A stretch of 64,000 nt of DNA from Leptospiraceae bacterium (GCA_017996175.1 JAGOHK010000006.1:32224-96223), one strand, 5' to 3'. Shown: positions 9,751 to 18,253, counted from the first letter of the stretch. Numbers and translations are program-made. Notes: generated from the sequence alone by a model not told the origin.

Positions 9751-11616
9751 ATGAAATACGTTTACTTACTATTTACCGCTCTACTATTTTTAACAAATTG
9801 CAAAAAAGCAGTCTTCGATCATATCACCGAAGGTGCAGGTGGATTACTGATTGGGGTCCGAATGAATACAAATCCTTCGATTGTTCTGAGTAACTTTCCT
9901 ACCAACATGGACGAAGGTGCTTCAGTAACTATCAGTCTTCGATTTTCTAGCTCAGTAAGTGATGAAACAATTACCATCACGAGCACAAACTCTAAGTTAT
10001 CTTTTTCCGAAAATCCAATTGTTTTTAATGCATCTAATGCAACCATCAATCGACAAATTACAATGACTGCCATCGAAGATGCTGACGCATTAGACGAAAA
10101 CGAAGAAGTGACCTTTACTTCCCTGAATTATGGGAGTTTGACTTCAACAATCTCTATCAAAGATTTAGTGACTAGAGGAATTAATTTATCTCTTCCCGCG
10201 CAATCAGAAGAAGATGTACCTAAACAAGTGGATGTTTCTCTTCGAGTCGAGCCACCAGAGGGAACGGTTACTCTAGTATTAACTCCGAGTGATCCTTCTA
10301 TCCAACTAGGACAGACGAATTTAACATTTACCTCGGCAAATTATACAACTTCTCAAAAAATCAATTATACTATAAACGACCAGTTTAACGACAACCGAGC
10401 TTATTCGATTACGGCAAGTATAGATTCGGAATCAGTTACAAAATCTACGACAGTTGTGGATAATGATAATTATACCTCCGATCTTTCAACTCTATTGGGA
10501 GAAAGTTTTAATAGCGGACTCAATCCTTCTATTGGTATTATGGATTCCAATCTAAAGTTTTATGTGGCACTAAAAGATGCTTCTAATTCTTCTAAATTAG
10601 GAATGTACAGTTGTGACTTGTCTGGAGCAAATTGTTTAAAAATGAGTAAAACCTCATTGCTCCTCGATATTTATAATGGATCACGTCCCAAACTTGCTAT
10701 TGACCAAGATACAAATTCTATTTTTGTAACTACGACTAATTCTACATTTGCTACGGTAGTTTGGAAAATCAATAATAACCTAACGATTGATAGCCGCAGT
10801 ACCAACATAAAGGATGGGGCAAATATACTTTATAATTTTGATTATGATATGTACAACCCCTACCCAGCAAATGTAATTGTAAATGGAAATCTCATTAATC
10901 TGTATGACAATTCGGCAGGTACGACATTTTTTCAAAGTATTTATCCCGATTTATTCATTTACGACTTTCCGTCTGCAGTAAGAGATTACGGATTACAAAA
11001 TTATGCAGTAGGTTCAAGAGGCTTCCTTTATAATAATTCAGATAATTATTTATACAAAGCTCTCACTGTAGGAGCTGACCTTTTTCTATCATCGAATACA
11101 TTGTATTACCCTGTCATCGAAAAAATAGATACCAATGGCAACTCGGTAGGTTCCTTGGAAATATTTAGCCATCTAGGCGGACTCACTCCCGATTTAGGAA
11201 TTGATACGATTAACAACAAGATAATTCTACTCACAGCAAATTATAGCTTAGGCGGGATACCCTTTATTTTCCGCTGTGATTTGACAGCATTTATTGCTAG
11301 TAGTTGCACTGAGCATGATATATCTTCCGGTATGCCTTCTTCCACCTATTTCCCCAAATTAAATATTGATTTAGTAAACCAAAAACTTTTAGTCTTAGCG
11401 TATAACGGTGATATATTGTATCTCTATCATTGCAATCTAGATGCAACCAACTGCAAAGTAACCCCTATCTCAGGTACAAAAAGTATCCTTACATCGAGCG
11501 ACGAACATAACTTTGATTCCATCATCGACACGGTAAACAACAGACTCCTAGTAGTCTTCACCGACAAGAACTCCGGCAAATTGATATTTACCCGCTTTGG
11601 GTTGGGTGGGTTTTGA
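9751..11616 (+). CDS. Lipoprotein with Calx-beta-like N-terminal domains
   Basis: A 621-residue lipoprotein with a short signal peptide ending in FLTNC (Cys at about 17). Residues 40-145 and 148-240 resemble Calx-beta or related Ig-like modules (NMDEGASVTISLRFSSSVSDETITITS...AIEDADALDENEEVTF; the repeated acidic turns could bind calcium). The remaining about 380 residues are beta-rich and read like a propeller-type domain with C-D-L...A-N/S-C repeats (CDLSGANCLKM, CDLTAFIASSCTEH, CNLDATNCKVT). It lies 9 bp after the Ig/RCC1 lipoprotein, so the two are probably cotranscribed and displayed together. The stop codon falls inside one copy of a 20-bp direct repeat (11599-11618). Confidence 0.8.
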   Translation: MKYVYLLFTALLFLTNCKKAVFDHITEGAGGLLIGVRMNTNPSIVLSNFPTNMDEGASVTISLRFSSSVSDETITITSTNSKLSFSENPIVFNASNATINRQITMTAIEDADALDENEEVTFTSLNYGSLTSTISIKDLVTRGINLSLPAQSEEDVPKQVDVSLRVEPPEGTVTLVLTPSDPSIQLGQTNLTFTSANYTTSQKINYTINDQFNDNRAYSITASIDSESVTKSTTVVDNDNYTSDLSTLLGESFNSGLNPSIGIMDSNLKFYVALKDASNSSKLGMYSCDLSGANCLKMSKTSLLLDIYNGSRPKLAIDQDTNSIFVTTTNSTFATVVWKINNNLTIDSRSTNIKDGANILYNFDYDMYNPYPANVIVNGNLINLYDNSAGTTFFQSIYPDLFIYDFPSAVRDYGLQNYAVGSRGFLYNNSDNYLYKALTVGADLFLSSNTLYYPVIEKIDTNGNSVGSLEIFSHLGGLTPDLGIDTINNKIILLTANYSLGGIPFIFRCDLTAFIASSCTEHDISSGMPSSTYFPKLNIDLVNQKLLVLAYNGDILYLYHCNLDATNCKVTPISGTKSILTSSDEHNFDSIIDTVNNRLLVVFTDKNSGKLIFTRFGLGGF

Positions 11617-11618
11617 GG
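11599..11618 (+). repeat. 20-bp direct repeat, left copy (flanks toxin-antitoxin segment)
   Basis: The sequence GGGTTGGGTGGGTTTTGAGG is identical to 12720-12739. This copy encodes the last residues (GLGGF) and stop of the preceding lipoprotein gene. The pair brackets about 1.1 kb containing the HigBA-like module and a small ORF, which resembles attL/attR-like ends or a duplication footprint. Confidence 0.7.
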
Positions 11619-11689
11619 GTTTGTTTTCAAAGCGATGAACCTCTTTTTTACTTGCAATAATGTCCCATATCTGAGACATTCCTAAAAGA

Positions 11690-12022
11690 ATGAAAAAAGC
11701 TAAGTTTCACGCAAAAGCTCTTGCGACTTTAAAAAAATTCCCCGAAGAAATTCGTCGGGAAGTAGGTCAAGCGATCTTTGAACTACAAAAAGGCAATCAG
11801 CTTTCAATGCCTTTGGCTAAACCGATGCCATCTATCGGTATGGGTGTGGAAGAGTTACGAATTAAAGATGCCAATGGAGCTTTTCGAGTTTTTTATTTTA
11901 CCAAACTTGTCGATCGGGTATTAATTTTTCATGCCTTTCAAAAGAAGACCCGGAAAACACCTACGCATGAAATTGAACTTGGACGCAAAAGATTAAAGGA
12001 GCTACAAAATGAAGAAGACTAA
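11690..12022 (+). CDS. HigB/RelE-like toxin (phage Gp49-like family)
   Basis: A 110-residue basic protein with the RelE-superfamily fold pattern of Gp49/HigB-2 toxins: an N-terminal helix pair (KALATLKKFPEEIRREVGQAIFELQKG), then LAKPMPSIGMGVEELRIKDANGAFRVFYF, a strand pair with the usual Arg-x-x-Tyr/Phe, and VLIFHAFQKKTRKTP near the C-terminus (the F-x-K-K-T-x-x-T-P motif is typical). Such toxins cleave mRNA on the ribosome. It overlaps the downstream XRE antitoxin gene by 14 bp, in the toxin-first order of HigBA. The module sits between 20-bp direct repeats. Confidence 0.85.
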   Translation: MKKAKFHAKALATLKKFPEEIRREVGQAIFELQKGNQLSMPLAKPMPSIGMGVEELRIKDANGAFRVFYFTKLVDRVLIFHAFQKKTRKTPTHEIELGRKRLKELQNEED

Positions 12023-12311
12023 ATCTATTGTAACAAAGGATGCCAAAGAATTGGCGATTGCTCTTGGGCTCAGTCCAACTATGGGATTAGAGTTTGAAAT
12101 CCGCAGTGACCTAAATGATAAAATTATCGAGACTGTGCTAAAGCGAGGTCTTACTCATGCCCAGGTAGCCAGACTTGCGAAAACTTCAAGAACAAGGGTC
12201 ACAGCACTGATGAATCGGCAATATAAGGACATATCAACGGATTTGATGCTACGAATTCTGGATGCTATTGGAGTTCATGCAAAGATTCATTTTAAAAAGT
12301 TAGCGGCGTAA
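12009..12311 (+). CDS. XRE-family antitoxin (HigA-like)
   Basis: A 100-residue helix-turn-helix protein that should neutralise the preceding toxin and repress the shared promoter. The HTH runs from about residue 45 to 80 (RGLTHAQVARLAKTSRTRVTALMNRQYKDISTDLMLRILDAIG), matching the HigA-2/XRE-type antitoxins with the conserved N-x-x-x-x-x-I-S-x-x-x-L-x-x-x-L-x-x-x-G pattern. The start at 12009 overlaps the toxin gene by 14 bp and is preceded by AAAGGAG within the toxin gene. Confidence 0.87.
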   Translation: MKKTKSIVTKDAKELAIALGLSPTMGLEFEIRSDLNDKIIETVLKRGLTHAQVARLAKTSRTRVTALMNRQYKDISTDLMLRILDAIGVHAKIHFKKLAA

Positions 12312-12418
12312 TGTCCTAGTTCAGTGTTGAAAAAAGAGCCAAGAGAAATGAGAAGAATCTGGGAATTAAAGTTGACAATCCCTTGAACTGGATTAAAAAT
12401 ATTATTTAGGTAAAAAAA

Positions 12419-12631
12419 ATGAGCACAACAACTTTACATGATATCAATGTTAGAGGAATCGAAGCCTTAAAGAAGGCGTTAGAACCGCTTGAGTTAGTGC
12501 GTTTTTTTCAACAATATGATTTCGGTCATGGCAATTATACAGAAGAACGAAAAACTAAGTATAGAAATCATACACTAGAACAAATCTATTCAGAAATAAA
12601 AGTTAAAAGAAATCGTAAAAGTAAAAACTAA
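12419..12631 (+). CDS. Small protein of unknown function
   Basis: A 70-residue, highly charged protein: an N-terminal helix (LHDINVRGIEALKKALEPLELVRFFQQYDFGHGNYTEER) followed by a basic tail (KVKRNRKSKN). I recall similar solo small proteins with the arrangement EALxKALGxxxxxRFxxQYxxGxGxYTEER in cyanobacteria and other genomes, sometimes near toxin-antitoxin genes, but I cannot assign a family. It lies inside the segment bracketed by 20-bp direct repeats, about 110 bp after the HigBA-like pair, so it may be an accessory antitoxin-like gene. Function not inferred. Confidence 0.55.
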   Translation: MSTTTLHDINVRGIEALKKALEPLELVRFFQQYDFGHGNYTEERKTKYRNHTLEQIYSEIKVKRNRKSKN

Positions 12632-12719
12632 GCCTGCCATGGAAGTCGGGAGTGGAAAATAATTTTTCCTTCTCCAAGTTCTTTTTTCTTGACGCAAATC
12701 ATTTCAGAATAATTTCTAC

Positions 12720-12739
12720 GGGTTGGGTGGGTTTTGAGG
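12720..12739 (+). repeat. 20-bp direct repeat, right copy (flanks toxin-antitoxin segment)
   Basis: An exact second copy of the 20-mer at 11599-11618, offset by 1121 bp. It lies in non-coding sequence just upstream of the secreted-protein gene at 12763. It carries the same TTT-TGA that forms the lipoprotein's Phe-stop in the left copy. Confidence 0.7.
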
Positions 12740-12762
12740 ATAAGGTCTATTAATTACTACGA

Positions 12763-13527
12763 ATGTATATGAAATTATTACTTCTAATTTATTTACTTAT
12801 TTACTCAGCAGGCATATACTCCGATTGTGTGCCTAATAACAATTTTCCGCTCCGAACGTTATGTTTAGATTCGGTGTCTATCTATTTAGATAATTTTTTA
12901 ACAAAAGCAGAAGTAGAAAAAAAATCTCCCCAGCAGCAAGTGCGGGAGCATGGCGTTGGAGGTTTTCCCTATAGAGAATTTACATCTCCTTATGGTCCGC
13001 CTTATAGTTCGATGTATTCTCCAAAACAAATTGGTGAGAAAGTTACTATCCAAGCGACTTATTTAAAAGCAGATGATAAAACTTCGAATTTAGCAGCATT
13101 TGGAAGTCCAAGTGGAATTTTAGTAGTCTTAAATCCAGAAAATGTTTCTGCCGAAAACACAGACTTAGTGGAAGTGACAGGAAAAATAGAATTGTATAAA
13201 CCTCATTTGTATGGAGATGAACTTGGAATCAGGGTGGAGGACGCCAAATTACTATTTACCCCAAAACAAAAAGAATCTTTTTTTAAAACAGGAAAGAATT
13301 TTTTAATTAAATTGCGTAAGTCTTACAAAGATTATTTTCAGTGTTTTAGAAATGATTCTTTTCCAACATCAGCAGAATTACTTCTTTGGGATAATCAAAA
13401 CAAGGAAATAGTATTTCCAATTTTTACTGGCAAAGGGCGAATTACTAGTAAGTTCTATTTAGTACTAGATCCAGAAAGAAATAAAATTACAAAACTCTAT
13501 GGAAGTTGCACTATTTATTATGATTAA
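12763..13527 (+). CDS. Secreted protein of unknown function
   Basis: A 254-residue protein with a clear type I-like signal peptide (MKLLLLIYLLIYSAGIYSDC, cleavage near Ser-Asp or Asp-Cys; a lipobox reading is weak). The mature part opens with a Pro/Tyr-rich segment (GVGGFPYREFTSPYGPPYSS), followed by a beta-rich stretch (IGEKVTIQATYLKADDKTSNLAAFGSPSGILVVLNPENV...VEVTGKIELYKPHLYGDELGIRVEDAKLLF) reminiscent of an OB-like nucleic-acid/oligosaccharide-binding fold, then a basic C-terminal third. No catalytic motif is visible and I do not recognise the family. It follows the right-hand 20-bp repeat. Confidence 0.6.
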   Translation: MYMKLLLLIYLLIYSAGIYSDCVPNNNFPLRTLCLDSVSIYLDNFLTKAEVEKKSPQQQVREHGVGGFPYREFTSPYGPPYSSMYSPKQIGEKVTIQATYLKADDKTSNLAAFGSPSGILVVLNPENVSAENTDLVEVTGKIELYKPHLYGDELGIRVEDAKLLFTPKQKESFFKTGKNFLIKLRKSYKDYFQCFRNDSFPTSAELLLWDNQNKEIVFPIFTGKGRITSKFYLVLDPERNKITKLYGSCTIYYD

Positions 13528-13572
13528 CTCGAATTTCGCATATACGCAAGCTTACGCTAAATAGTAAGAAAC

Positions 13573-13605
13573 TGATTACCACCGATGAACACTGATAAAA
13601 GAACG
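13573..13605 (+). repeat. Fragment of a dispersed repeat (GATTACCACCGATG family)
   Basis: The sequence GATTACCACCGATG followed by AACACTGATAAAAGAACG resembles the left end of the 200-bp inverted-repeat element at 56285-56484. Here only one arm is present, so it looks like a truncated or solo copy. The rest of the gap 13528-13701 shows no gene. Confidence 0.5.
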
Positions 13606-13701
13606 ATAAAAAATGATATGGGTAACTCTATGGCATATACTCAAGACTAGTATCATTAATTTAAAAAGAGAAAAAAGGTATCTCATACTTTTAGTAAAAA
13701 A

Positions 13702-14121
13702 TTAATTCTTGAGGCGATTAACAACCAATTTACCCGCAATATAACTCATAGGAATATAAGCACCGGCTAAATCTAAAATATTAAACCATATTGGGGCTGG
13801 TAACATAAATACATTTGCAGTTCCTCCTAATAAAAACAAGACTCCAATAGTAAATGCAAATTTCATTTTTTGACTCGCTGAAATGAATGCAGCTACAAGT
13901 GCCCCCACAAAAGTTCCAAGCGCATGAGCCAAAAAAGGAAATAAAAAATGTTTGGGTTCAAATAGGTGGATACTCGCTTTTAACCCCTCCATAGTTGTAA
14001 CATCCGCCCCGATCGGTGGTGGAATAATGGAGCCACTGACCATAATAATCCCCATATTCACTGCGCTCCCAATTACAAAACCTAAAATCACTGCTAAAAT
14101 ATTTTTAATCATTGGATTCAT
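13702..14121 (-). CDS. Small integral membrane protein of unknown function
   Basis: A 139-residue protein with four predicted transmembrane helices: about 6-28 (ILAVILGFVIGSAVNMGIIMV), 60-84, 88-108 (FAFTIGVLFLLGGTANVFML) and 112-132. A loop after the first helix carries PPPIGADVTTMEG. I have seen this layout in unnamed membrane proteins of environmental bacteria but cannot name a transport or enzyme role. It lies 16 bp after the DUF4386 gene on the same strand, so the two are probably cotranscribed and may form one membrane unit. Confidence 0.65.
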   Translation of the reverse strand: MNPMIKNILAVILGFVIGSAVNMGIIMVSGSIIPPPIGADVTTMEGLKASIHLFEPKHFLFPFLAHALGTFVGALVAAFISASQKMKFAFTIGVLFLLGGTANVFMLPAPIWFNILDLAGAYIPMSYIAGKLVVNRLKN

Positions 14122-14137
14122 TTTTTTCTCCTAGTTA

Positions 14138-14824
14138 TTATTTATTGTAATTACCTACTTTTCCGCCTTTAGCTATTAACCAAACTGCGAATGCTAATTC
14201 TCCTAACGCCATTGGTAAACCTAAAATCATTTCAATCTTTGCCTTGTATAAATAATAATCCGGTAAAAGTAGATTAGCCGAATTGGTAAAAAGATAAGCT
14301 AAGCCAGCTAATATAGCTAACGCACCAATAAATTTTGGAATATACCCCGAAGTAAAAATCAAATATCCTAAAACAAACAAATGGCAGGCAAACACTATTA
14401 GCCCAAGAGACCACATATCTAGAAAAGTATTTAATTGGACCATGATTAAGGATGCGTCATTTGGAGTCTGCTCTCTTAATTGTAAAACGTGAAGAAGGTT
14501 TAAAAAAGAAATACCTAATAAACCAGCATAGACTAATCTTAAGTAGGCAGTCAGTAACGACAAAGACTCATTATCCTCTTTAAAAAAATAATACAAAGCC
14601 CAGGCAACTATTATATCTAAGATCAAAACGATAAGAAATAAAAAGATAAATAAACGAAATAGGAAACTAAATTGTTTTAGATTTAATAGAGTTGTGTATT
14701 GATCGAACGGAATGTAAATACTTTGGAAGATATAGCCATAGGCGAATCCAGCTACTATAGCCATTATCACGAGGGAAATGCCTGCAACCAAACCCATTCT
14801 TCTGCTTATAGTCATATTATTCAT
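14138..14824 (-). CDS. DUF4386 family membrane protein
   Basis: A 228-residue integral membrane protein with about six hydrophobic helices. The order matches DUF4386: RRMGLVAGISLVIMAIVAGFAYGYIF at the N-terminus, FRLFIFLFLIVLILDIIVAWALYYFF, LLTAYLRLVYAGLLGISFLNLL, FLDMWSLGLIVFACHLFVLGYLIFTSGYIPKFIGALAILAGLAYL and a final helix near ELAFAVWLIAKG. The conserved WSLGLIVFACHLFVLGYL-x6-P-K-x-I/L-G stretch is the strongest reason for the call. Function is unknown in the family. It precedes the four-helix protein at 13702, and a gene-free 550-bp gap lies upstream. Confidence 0.75.
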   Translation of the reverse strand: MNNMTISRRMGLVAGISLVIMAIVAGFAYGYIFQSIYIPFDQYTTLLNLKQFSFLFRLFIFLFLIVLILDIIVAWALYYFFKEDNESLSLLTAYLRLVYAGLLGISFLNLLHVLQLREQTPNDASLIMVQLNTFLDMWSLGLIVFACHLFVLGYLIFTSGYIPKFIGALAILAGLAYLFTNSANLLLPDYYLYKAKIEMILGLPMALGELAFAVWLIAKGGKVGNYNK

Positions 14825-15075
14825 AATTAAGTCTCTTATTTATGTTATCGTTTTGTTTGAGTTTTTAAAAGACAAGTCACAAATTTCGAAACCTATTAAA
14901 AATTTTATCAATGTTTTGTAATTTTTTCAGATTGGAATATAATTTTTAAATTCTTTCTTAATTTCAGTTTTAATATTCTTTATTGGATAGCTGAGTAGTA
15001 TATCGATCTAAGAATAATTATGATTAGTCTCGTTTTCTTAATTTGCTGTTGCCGTTTTTACAGTAATGCACCTTG

Positions 15076-15214
15076 CTTTTGGTTGCGGATATACTTTCTT
15101 TATTAGTTTCTATACTAGTTTGTATATTGTTTTCTATACTCCCTATGGCGGTATACATAGCAGTAAAGAAACCAATAAAGTAAGGAATATAGAAAGGGTA
15201 TCCGCAACTAAAAG
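15076..15214. repeat. Imperfect 139-bp inverted repeat (MITE-like)
   Basis: The end CTTTTGGTTGCGGATA (15076-15091) pairs with TATCCGCAACTAAAAG (15199-15214) with one mismatch. Inner parts also pair imperfectly (CTTTATTAGTTTCTATAC against the complement of the AGTAAAGAAACCAATAAAG region), and the centre holds a CTATG/CATAG hairpin (15143-15160). It codes for nothing and lies in the 553-bp gap 14825-15377, in which I see no other gene. The structure fits a small non-autonomous element or a folded RNA. Confidence 0.55.
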
Positions 15215-15377
15215 AAAATGTAACCCAATCTTAGAGCGTGTCTGAGAAGACGATATTTAATTCTTCTGAATTGACAATTAGGATTTTATACTCGGAAAAG
15301 AATTTCAAAGAGTTTCTTTTTTAGTTGTAAATTAATCTATTTCTAAAGTAGTCTAAAATACCAAGAGAGATTTAAAA

Positions 15378-16154
15378 ATGTTTTATAAACTGATTCAGAT
15401 TTTCCTAATAATATCTACATTCTCACTGAATGCGCAAAGCTTTGAACAAGCAAAACCTTGGATGGGGATTTCCATCGGTGAAAGCCCAAATGGAGTAGGG
15501 GTAAAACAAGCAATAGCAGGAACACCAGCCGAAAAAGCAGGAATTAAGGCTGGAGATATTGTAAAAAAAATAGATACAACTCCTATGAAAACTACAGACC
15601 AACTTATTAGCTATATTCAATCCAAAGGTGTAGGCAATGAAGTAAAGGTTGAATTAGAACGAGACAAGAAGCTTATTACTATTACCCTCAAGTTAGAGGC
15701 AAGACCCGATGAATTAGAGTTAGTTCGAAAAAAACTTATGGGTAAGACCATTCCCGAATTTAAACTAGCGGCTATTACTGGTAAACCGTTTCTTACAAAT
15801 AAAGATATTGAGAATAACGTAACCGTCATTGAGTTTTGGGCGACATGGTGTGGACCTTGTGTTGCCAGTCATAAATATCTTTCCGATTTTGCAGGCAAAA
15901 ATCCTACTATAAAAATTCTAGCTGTCTCCAATGAAGAGATGGGTTTAGTAAAAGCCTATGGAAATAAAATAAATCCAAAGTTTACTATTTTACAAGATTC
16001 GGAAGCTCAACTTGCCGGATTTTTTATGATCTCTGCTATTCCTACCACAGCAGTCATCGACCGCAGCGGCATAATACGGTTTATCACCATTGGCTCCGGA
16101 TCGTATCAAGAAGAAGCTCTGAACTTTGCATTGGAGTTAGATAAAAAGAAATAA
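15378..16154 (+). CDS. Exported PDZ-thioredoxin (TlpA-like) fusion protein
   Basis: A 258-residue periplasmic protein. A signal peptide ends near LNAQS (about 20). A PDZ domain spans about 28-112 (WMGISIGE...VGVKQAIAGTPAEKAGIKAGDIVKKIDTTPMKTTDQLISYI). A TlpA/AhpC-like thioredoxin domain follows at about 118-255, with the redox site EFWATWCGPCVASHKYL and the cis-proline loop ISAIPTTAVID. The PDZ part probably docks the thioredoxin to the tail of a client protein, so it may reduce disulphides in a defined partner. It starts after a 553-bp gene-free gap with an AAGAGAGA ribosome-binding site, and is convergent with the gene at 16158 only 3 bp away. Confidence 0.88.
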   Translation: MFYKLIQIFLIISTFSLNAQSFEQAKPWMGISIGESPNGVGVKQAIAGTPAEKAGIKAGDIVKKIDTTPMKTTDQLISYIQSKGVGNEVKVELERDKKLITITLKLEARPDELELVRKKLMGKTIPEFKLAAITGKPFLTNKDIENNVTVIEFWATWCGPCVASHKYLSDFAGKNPTIKILAVSNEEMGLVKAYGNKINPKFTILQDSEAQLAGFFMISAIPTTAVIDRSGIIRFITIGSGSYQEEALNFALELDKKK

Positions 16155-16157
16155 TAG

Positions 16158-16553
16158 TTAAATTCCATTTCGATTCAACTCTTCCTTGAGTGGAAATCTT
16201 AATTTGCCTATATATACATAATGAATTTTTCCTTCGTTCATTAGTTTGTGAATGTATTGTTTGGTCTTCTTCCATTTGCGAGCAAGGTCTTCTACTAAAA
16301 TCAAATCAGATGCTTTGACTTTATCCGCATCTTTTCTTGCTTGTAATTCTGCAAGATGAGCTTCGATAGCATTTTCTGATTTGATAGTAAAAAAACCATC
16401 ATCGCATTTTTTACAAAAATACCCGCTTAATTTAGTTAGTTTGAGTTCTCCTAACTCTTTATGCTTTACTTCGAAATTTCTTTTATTGGAAAATTTCATA
16501 GTTCCAATAGAACCACACGAAGGACAATCTACCCATTTTTTATCTTTTGCCAT
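16158..16553 (-). CDS. Zinc-ribbon (MqsA/YgiT-like) protein with helix-turn-helix
   Basis: A 131-residue protein. The N-terminal half has two Cys pairs (CPSCG at about 9-13 and CKKC at about 48-51) spaced as in the MqsA/YgiT zinc finger, with the strand pattern LGELKLTKLSGYFCKKCDDGFF between them. The C-terminal half (about 83-131: ASDLILVEDLARKWKKTKQYIHKLMNEGKIHYVYIGKLRFPL) resembles a MerR/excisionase-type winged helix. MqsA antitoxins have a zinc domain followed by an XRE domain, so this is an analogous but different pairing. No MqsR-like toxin gene is adjacent, so it may be an orphan regulator. Confidence 0.7.
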   Translation of the reverse strand: MAKDKKWVDCPSCGSIGTMKFSNKRNFEVKHKELGELKLTKLSGYFCKKCDDGFFTIKSENAIEAHLAELQARKDADKVKASDLILVEDLARKWKKTKQYIHKLMNEGKIHYVYIGKLRFPLKEELNRNGI

Positions 16554-16690
16554 ACATTACTCCTTCTTAAAGGAAATGATTACTGTCTCTATAATATTCT
16601 ATTTAATTTAGTTTAAAAAGTCAACTAAATAATTTCATTCTATATAATGCGGATTACGAATAGAGGGCAAAGGTTTAACAACGTCTGTTT

Positions 16691-18253
16691 TTAAATCAGT
16701 GGGAATAAGTTTTCCTTTGCTGTATTGAAATACTGTCCCTTTTTTAAATTGCCCTTCAAGGCTACGTCTAATCCATTTCCTGCTATAATCAGACCTTTAT
16801 TTAAATCAATAGCACCAATATCATTTCCGTGCGGTGGAGTTATAATCGAATAATTTGTTTCTCCTTCTTTGATTCCGTAAATAATTCTTTTATTCACCAT
16901 TCTCCAATGTTCTTCGGTTACTATCTCGTAAACCCCATCTTTATCTAAGTCTAAAATTCGCAGTGGAATAGAAGAAACCAAATTGGAAGAAACCGCCTTA
17001 TATACGCCTTTATCTCTTCTCAAAATCATTCTTCTATTTGCCTCATCGAATTCATCATTACTTGGCGTATGACCTAAATATAAATAAGCTGTCGCAATAT
17101 AATAAGTATCCCCGTCGCTTAATTTATTAGGGATTTGTTTTAATTTAAACTTACTGTAATTCAAAAAGAGAGAATTTTCTTCGTATTCTCTTTGCATAAC
17201 TCGAATCGCAGACCTATCCCCTTTAAAACTTGTATTTTCTATTGTATTTCGAGAAGCCTCCATCTCTGTATAAAAAATTCCATCTTTTTCAGAAATGTAA
17301 AAATCTAAGTTATTGTCACTTTCTTTCCAAGGAAATGGTTTTCCATTGTGGGTAATTCTAATTATTTCTTCTTTAATAAGAGATTCTATATTTTTTAATT
17401 GGTAATAACGAACTCCTGATTTTTCTAAAGAAGAATGAATATCGAATTCTTGTATGAACTTTGAAAATCTTATTTTAACTTTCGATGAAAATGTCTCTAG
17501 TGTATCCCCAAAGTAAAGTTTAGGCTTAGGATTTTTTAATTTTAAAAATCCACCCTTTTGTATTCGTTTGTCATTAGCCGCAGACTTTGCTTCCTGCGCT
17601 TCTGAATAAAAAGCTGCGTTTACATCATTGATATAACCTTTGTTTCCCGATTCGGTAATAACTTCATACCAAGTAGCTTTTCGCGGATTAGAATAGTCTA
17701 CTTCATGATAACCTTTAAAATGACTTCGTTGTTCGGCGTAGTAAGATGATTTTAGAATTGTAAACGAATTTACTTTTTCAATTTGTTTCGCATCGGCGAA
17801 AGGAAATTCTAAAATACTCATTTCTTTTTCTGTCAAAACATATCCCAATTCTAAGGGAGTTTCATTCGAGATATGATTAGAAAAATTTAAAACCAATCGA
17901 TCTTCTAAAATTGGATTCCAAATAATCCATACGTTATTTCCTTCATGAATAATTTCTTTCCATGTATCGTAAGCGTCTGGTTCTTGTTTTACTACGCTGG
18001 TATATTCATATTTTGCGCCAGAGGAAAGAATTCCTGACTTCGATTTTAAATCCATTGGACTTTTGTAAAACGCAATCCCATTCGGGTCGGTTACTATTGA
18101 ATAGTCGGATACTTGGGTTATATTAGTATTAGCCGTTTCTGTATTAGATGGACTTACTTGTTGCGAACTATTAGGAATTTTGCAGGAAAGAAACTCTATG
18201 AATAAAAAAGTTATTAAAACTAGGATTGAAATATTTTTAGATAAGTAGTGCAT
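16691..18253 (-). CDS. Lipoprotein with SH3-like segments
   Basis: A 520-residue lipoprotein with a hydrophobic signal and lipobox EFLSC (Cys at about 24). Residues about 55-110 (ITDPNGIAFYKSPMDLKSKSGILSSGAKYEYTSVVK) and 165-215 (GYHEVDYSNPRKATWYEVITESGNKGYINDVNAAFYS) resemble bacterial SH3 modules. The C-terminal part ends in a segment rich in Asp/Gly turns (LRILDLDKDGVYEIVTEEHW) similar to an FG-GAP or EF-hand-like loop. Wide gene-poor gaps are absent here, and the ankyrin gene lies 25 bp upstream on the same strand, so cotranscription is likely. Family not recognised. Confidence 0.65.
   Translation of the reverse strand: MHYLSKNISILVLITFLFIEFLSCKIPNSSQQVSPSNTETANTNITQVSDYSIVTDPNGIAFYKSPMDLKSKSGILSSGAKYEYTSVVKQEPDAYDTWKEIIHEGNNVWIIWNPILEDRLVLNFSNHISNETPLELGYVLTEKEMSILEFPFADAKQIEKVNSFTILKSSYYAEQRSHFKGYHEVDYSNPRKATWYEVITESGNKGYINDVNAAFYSEAQEAKSAANDKRIQKGGFLKLKNPKPKLYFGDTLETFSSKVKIRFSKFIQEFDIHSSLEKSGVRYYQLKNIESLIKEEIIRITHNGKPFPWKESDNNLDFYISEKDGIFYTEMEASRNTIENTSFKGDRSAIRVMQREYEENSLFLNYSKFKLKQIPNKLSDGDTYYIATAYLYLGHTPSNDEFDEANRRMILRRDKGVYKAVSSNLVSSIPLRILDLDKDGVYEIVTEEHWRMVNKRIIYGIKEGETNYSIITPPHGNDIGAIDLNKGLIIAGNGLDVALKGNLKKGQYFNTAKENLFPLI

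Noticed and set aside
14825..15377. A structured regulatory RNA in the gap, such as a riboswitch
   Set aside because: I could not match any known riboswitch core; the visible inverted repeat looks more like a decayed element.
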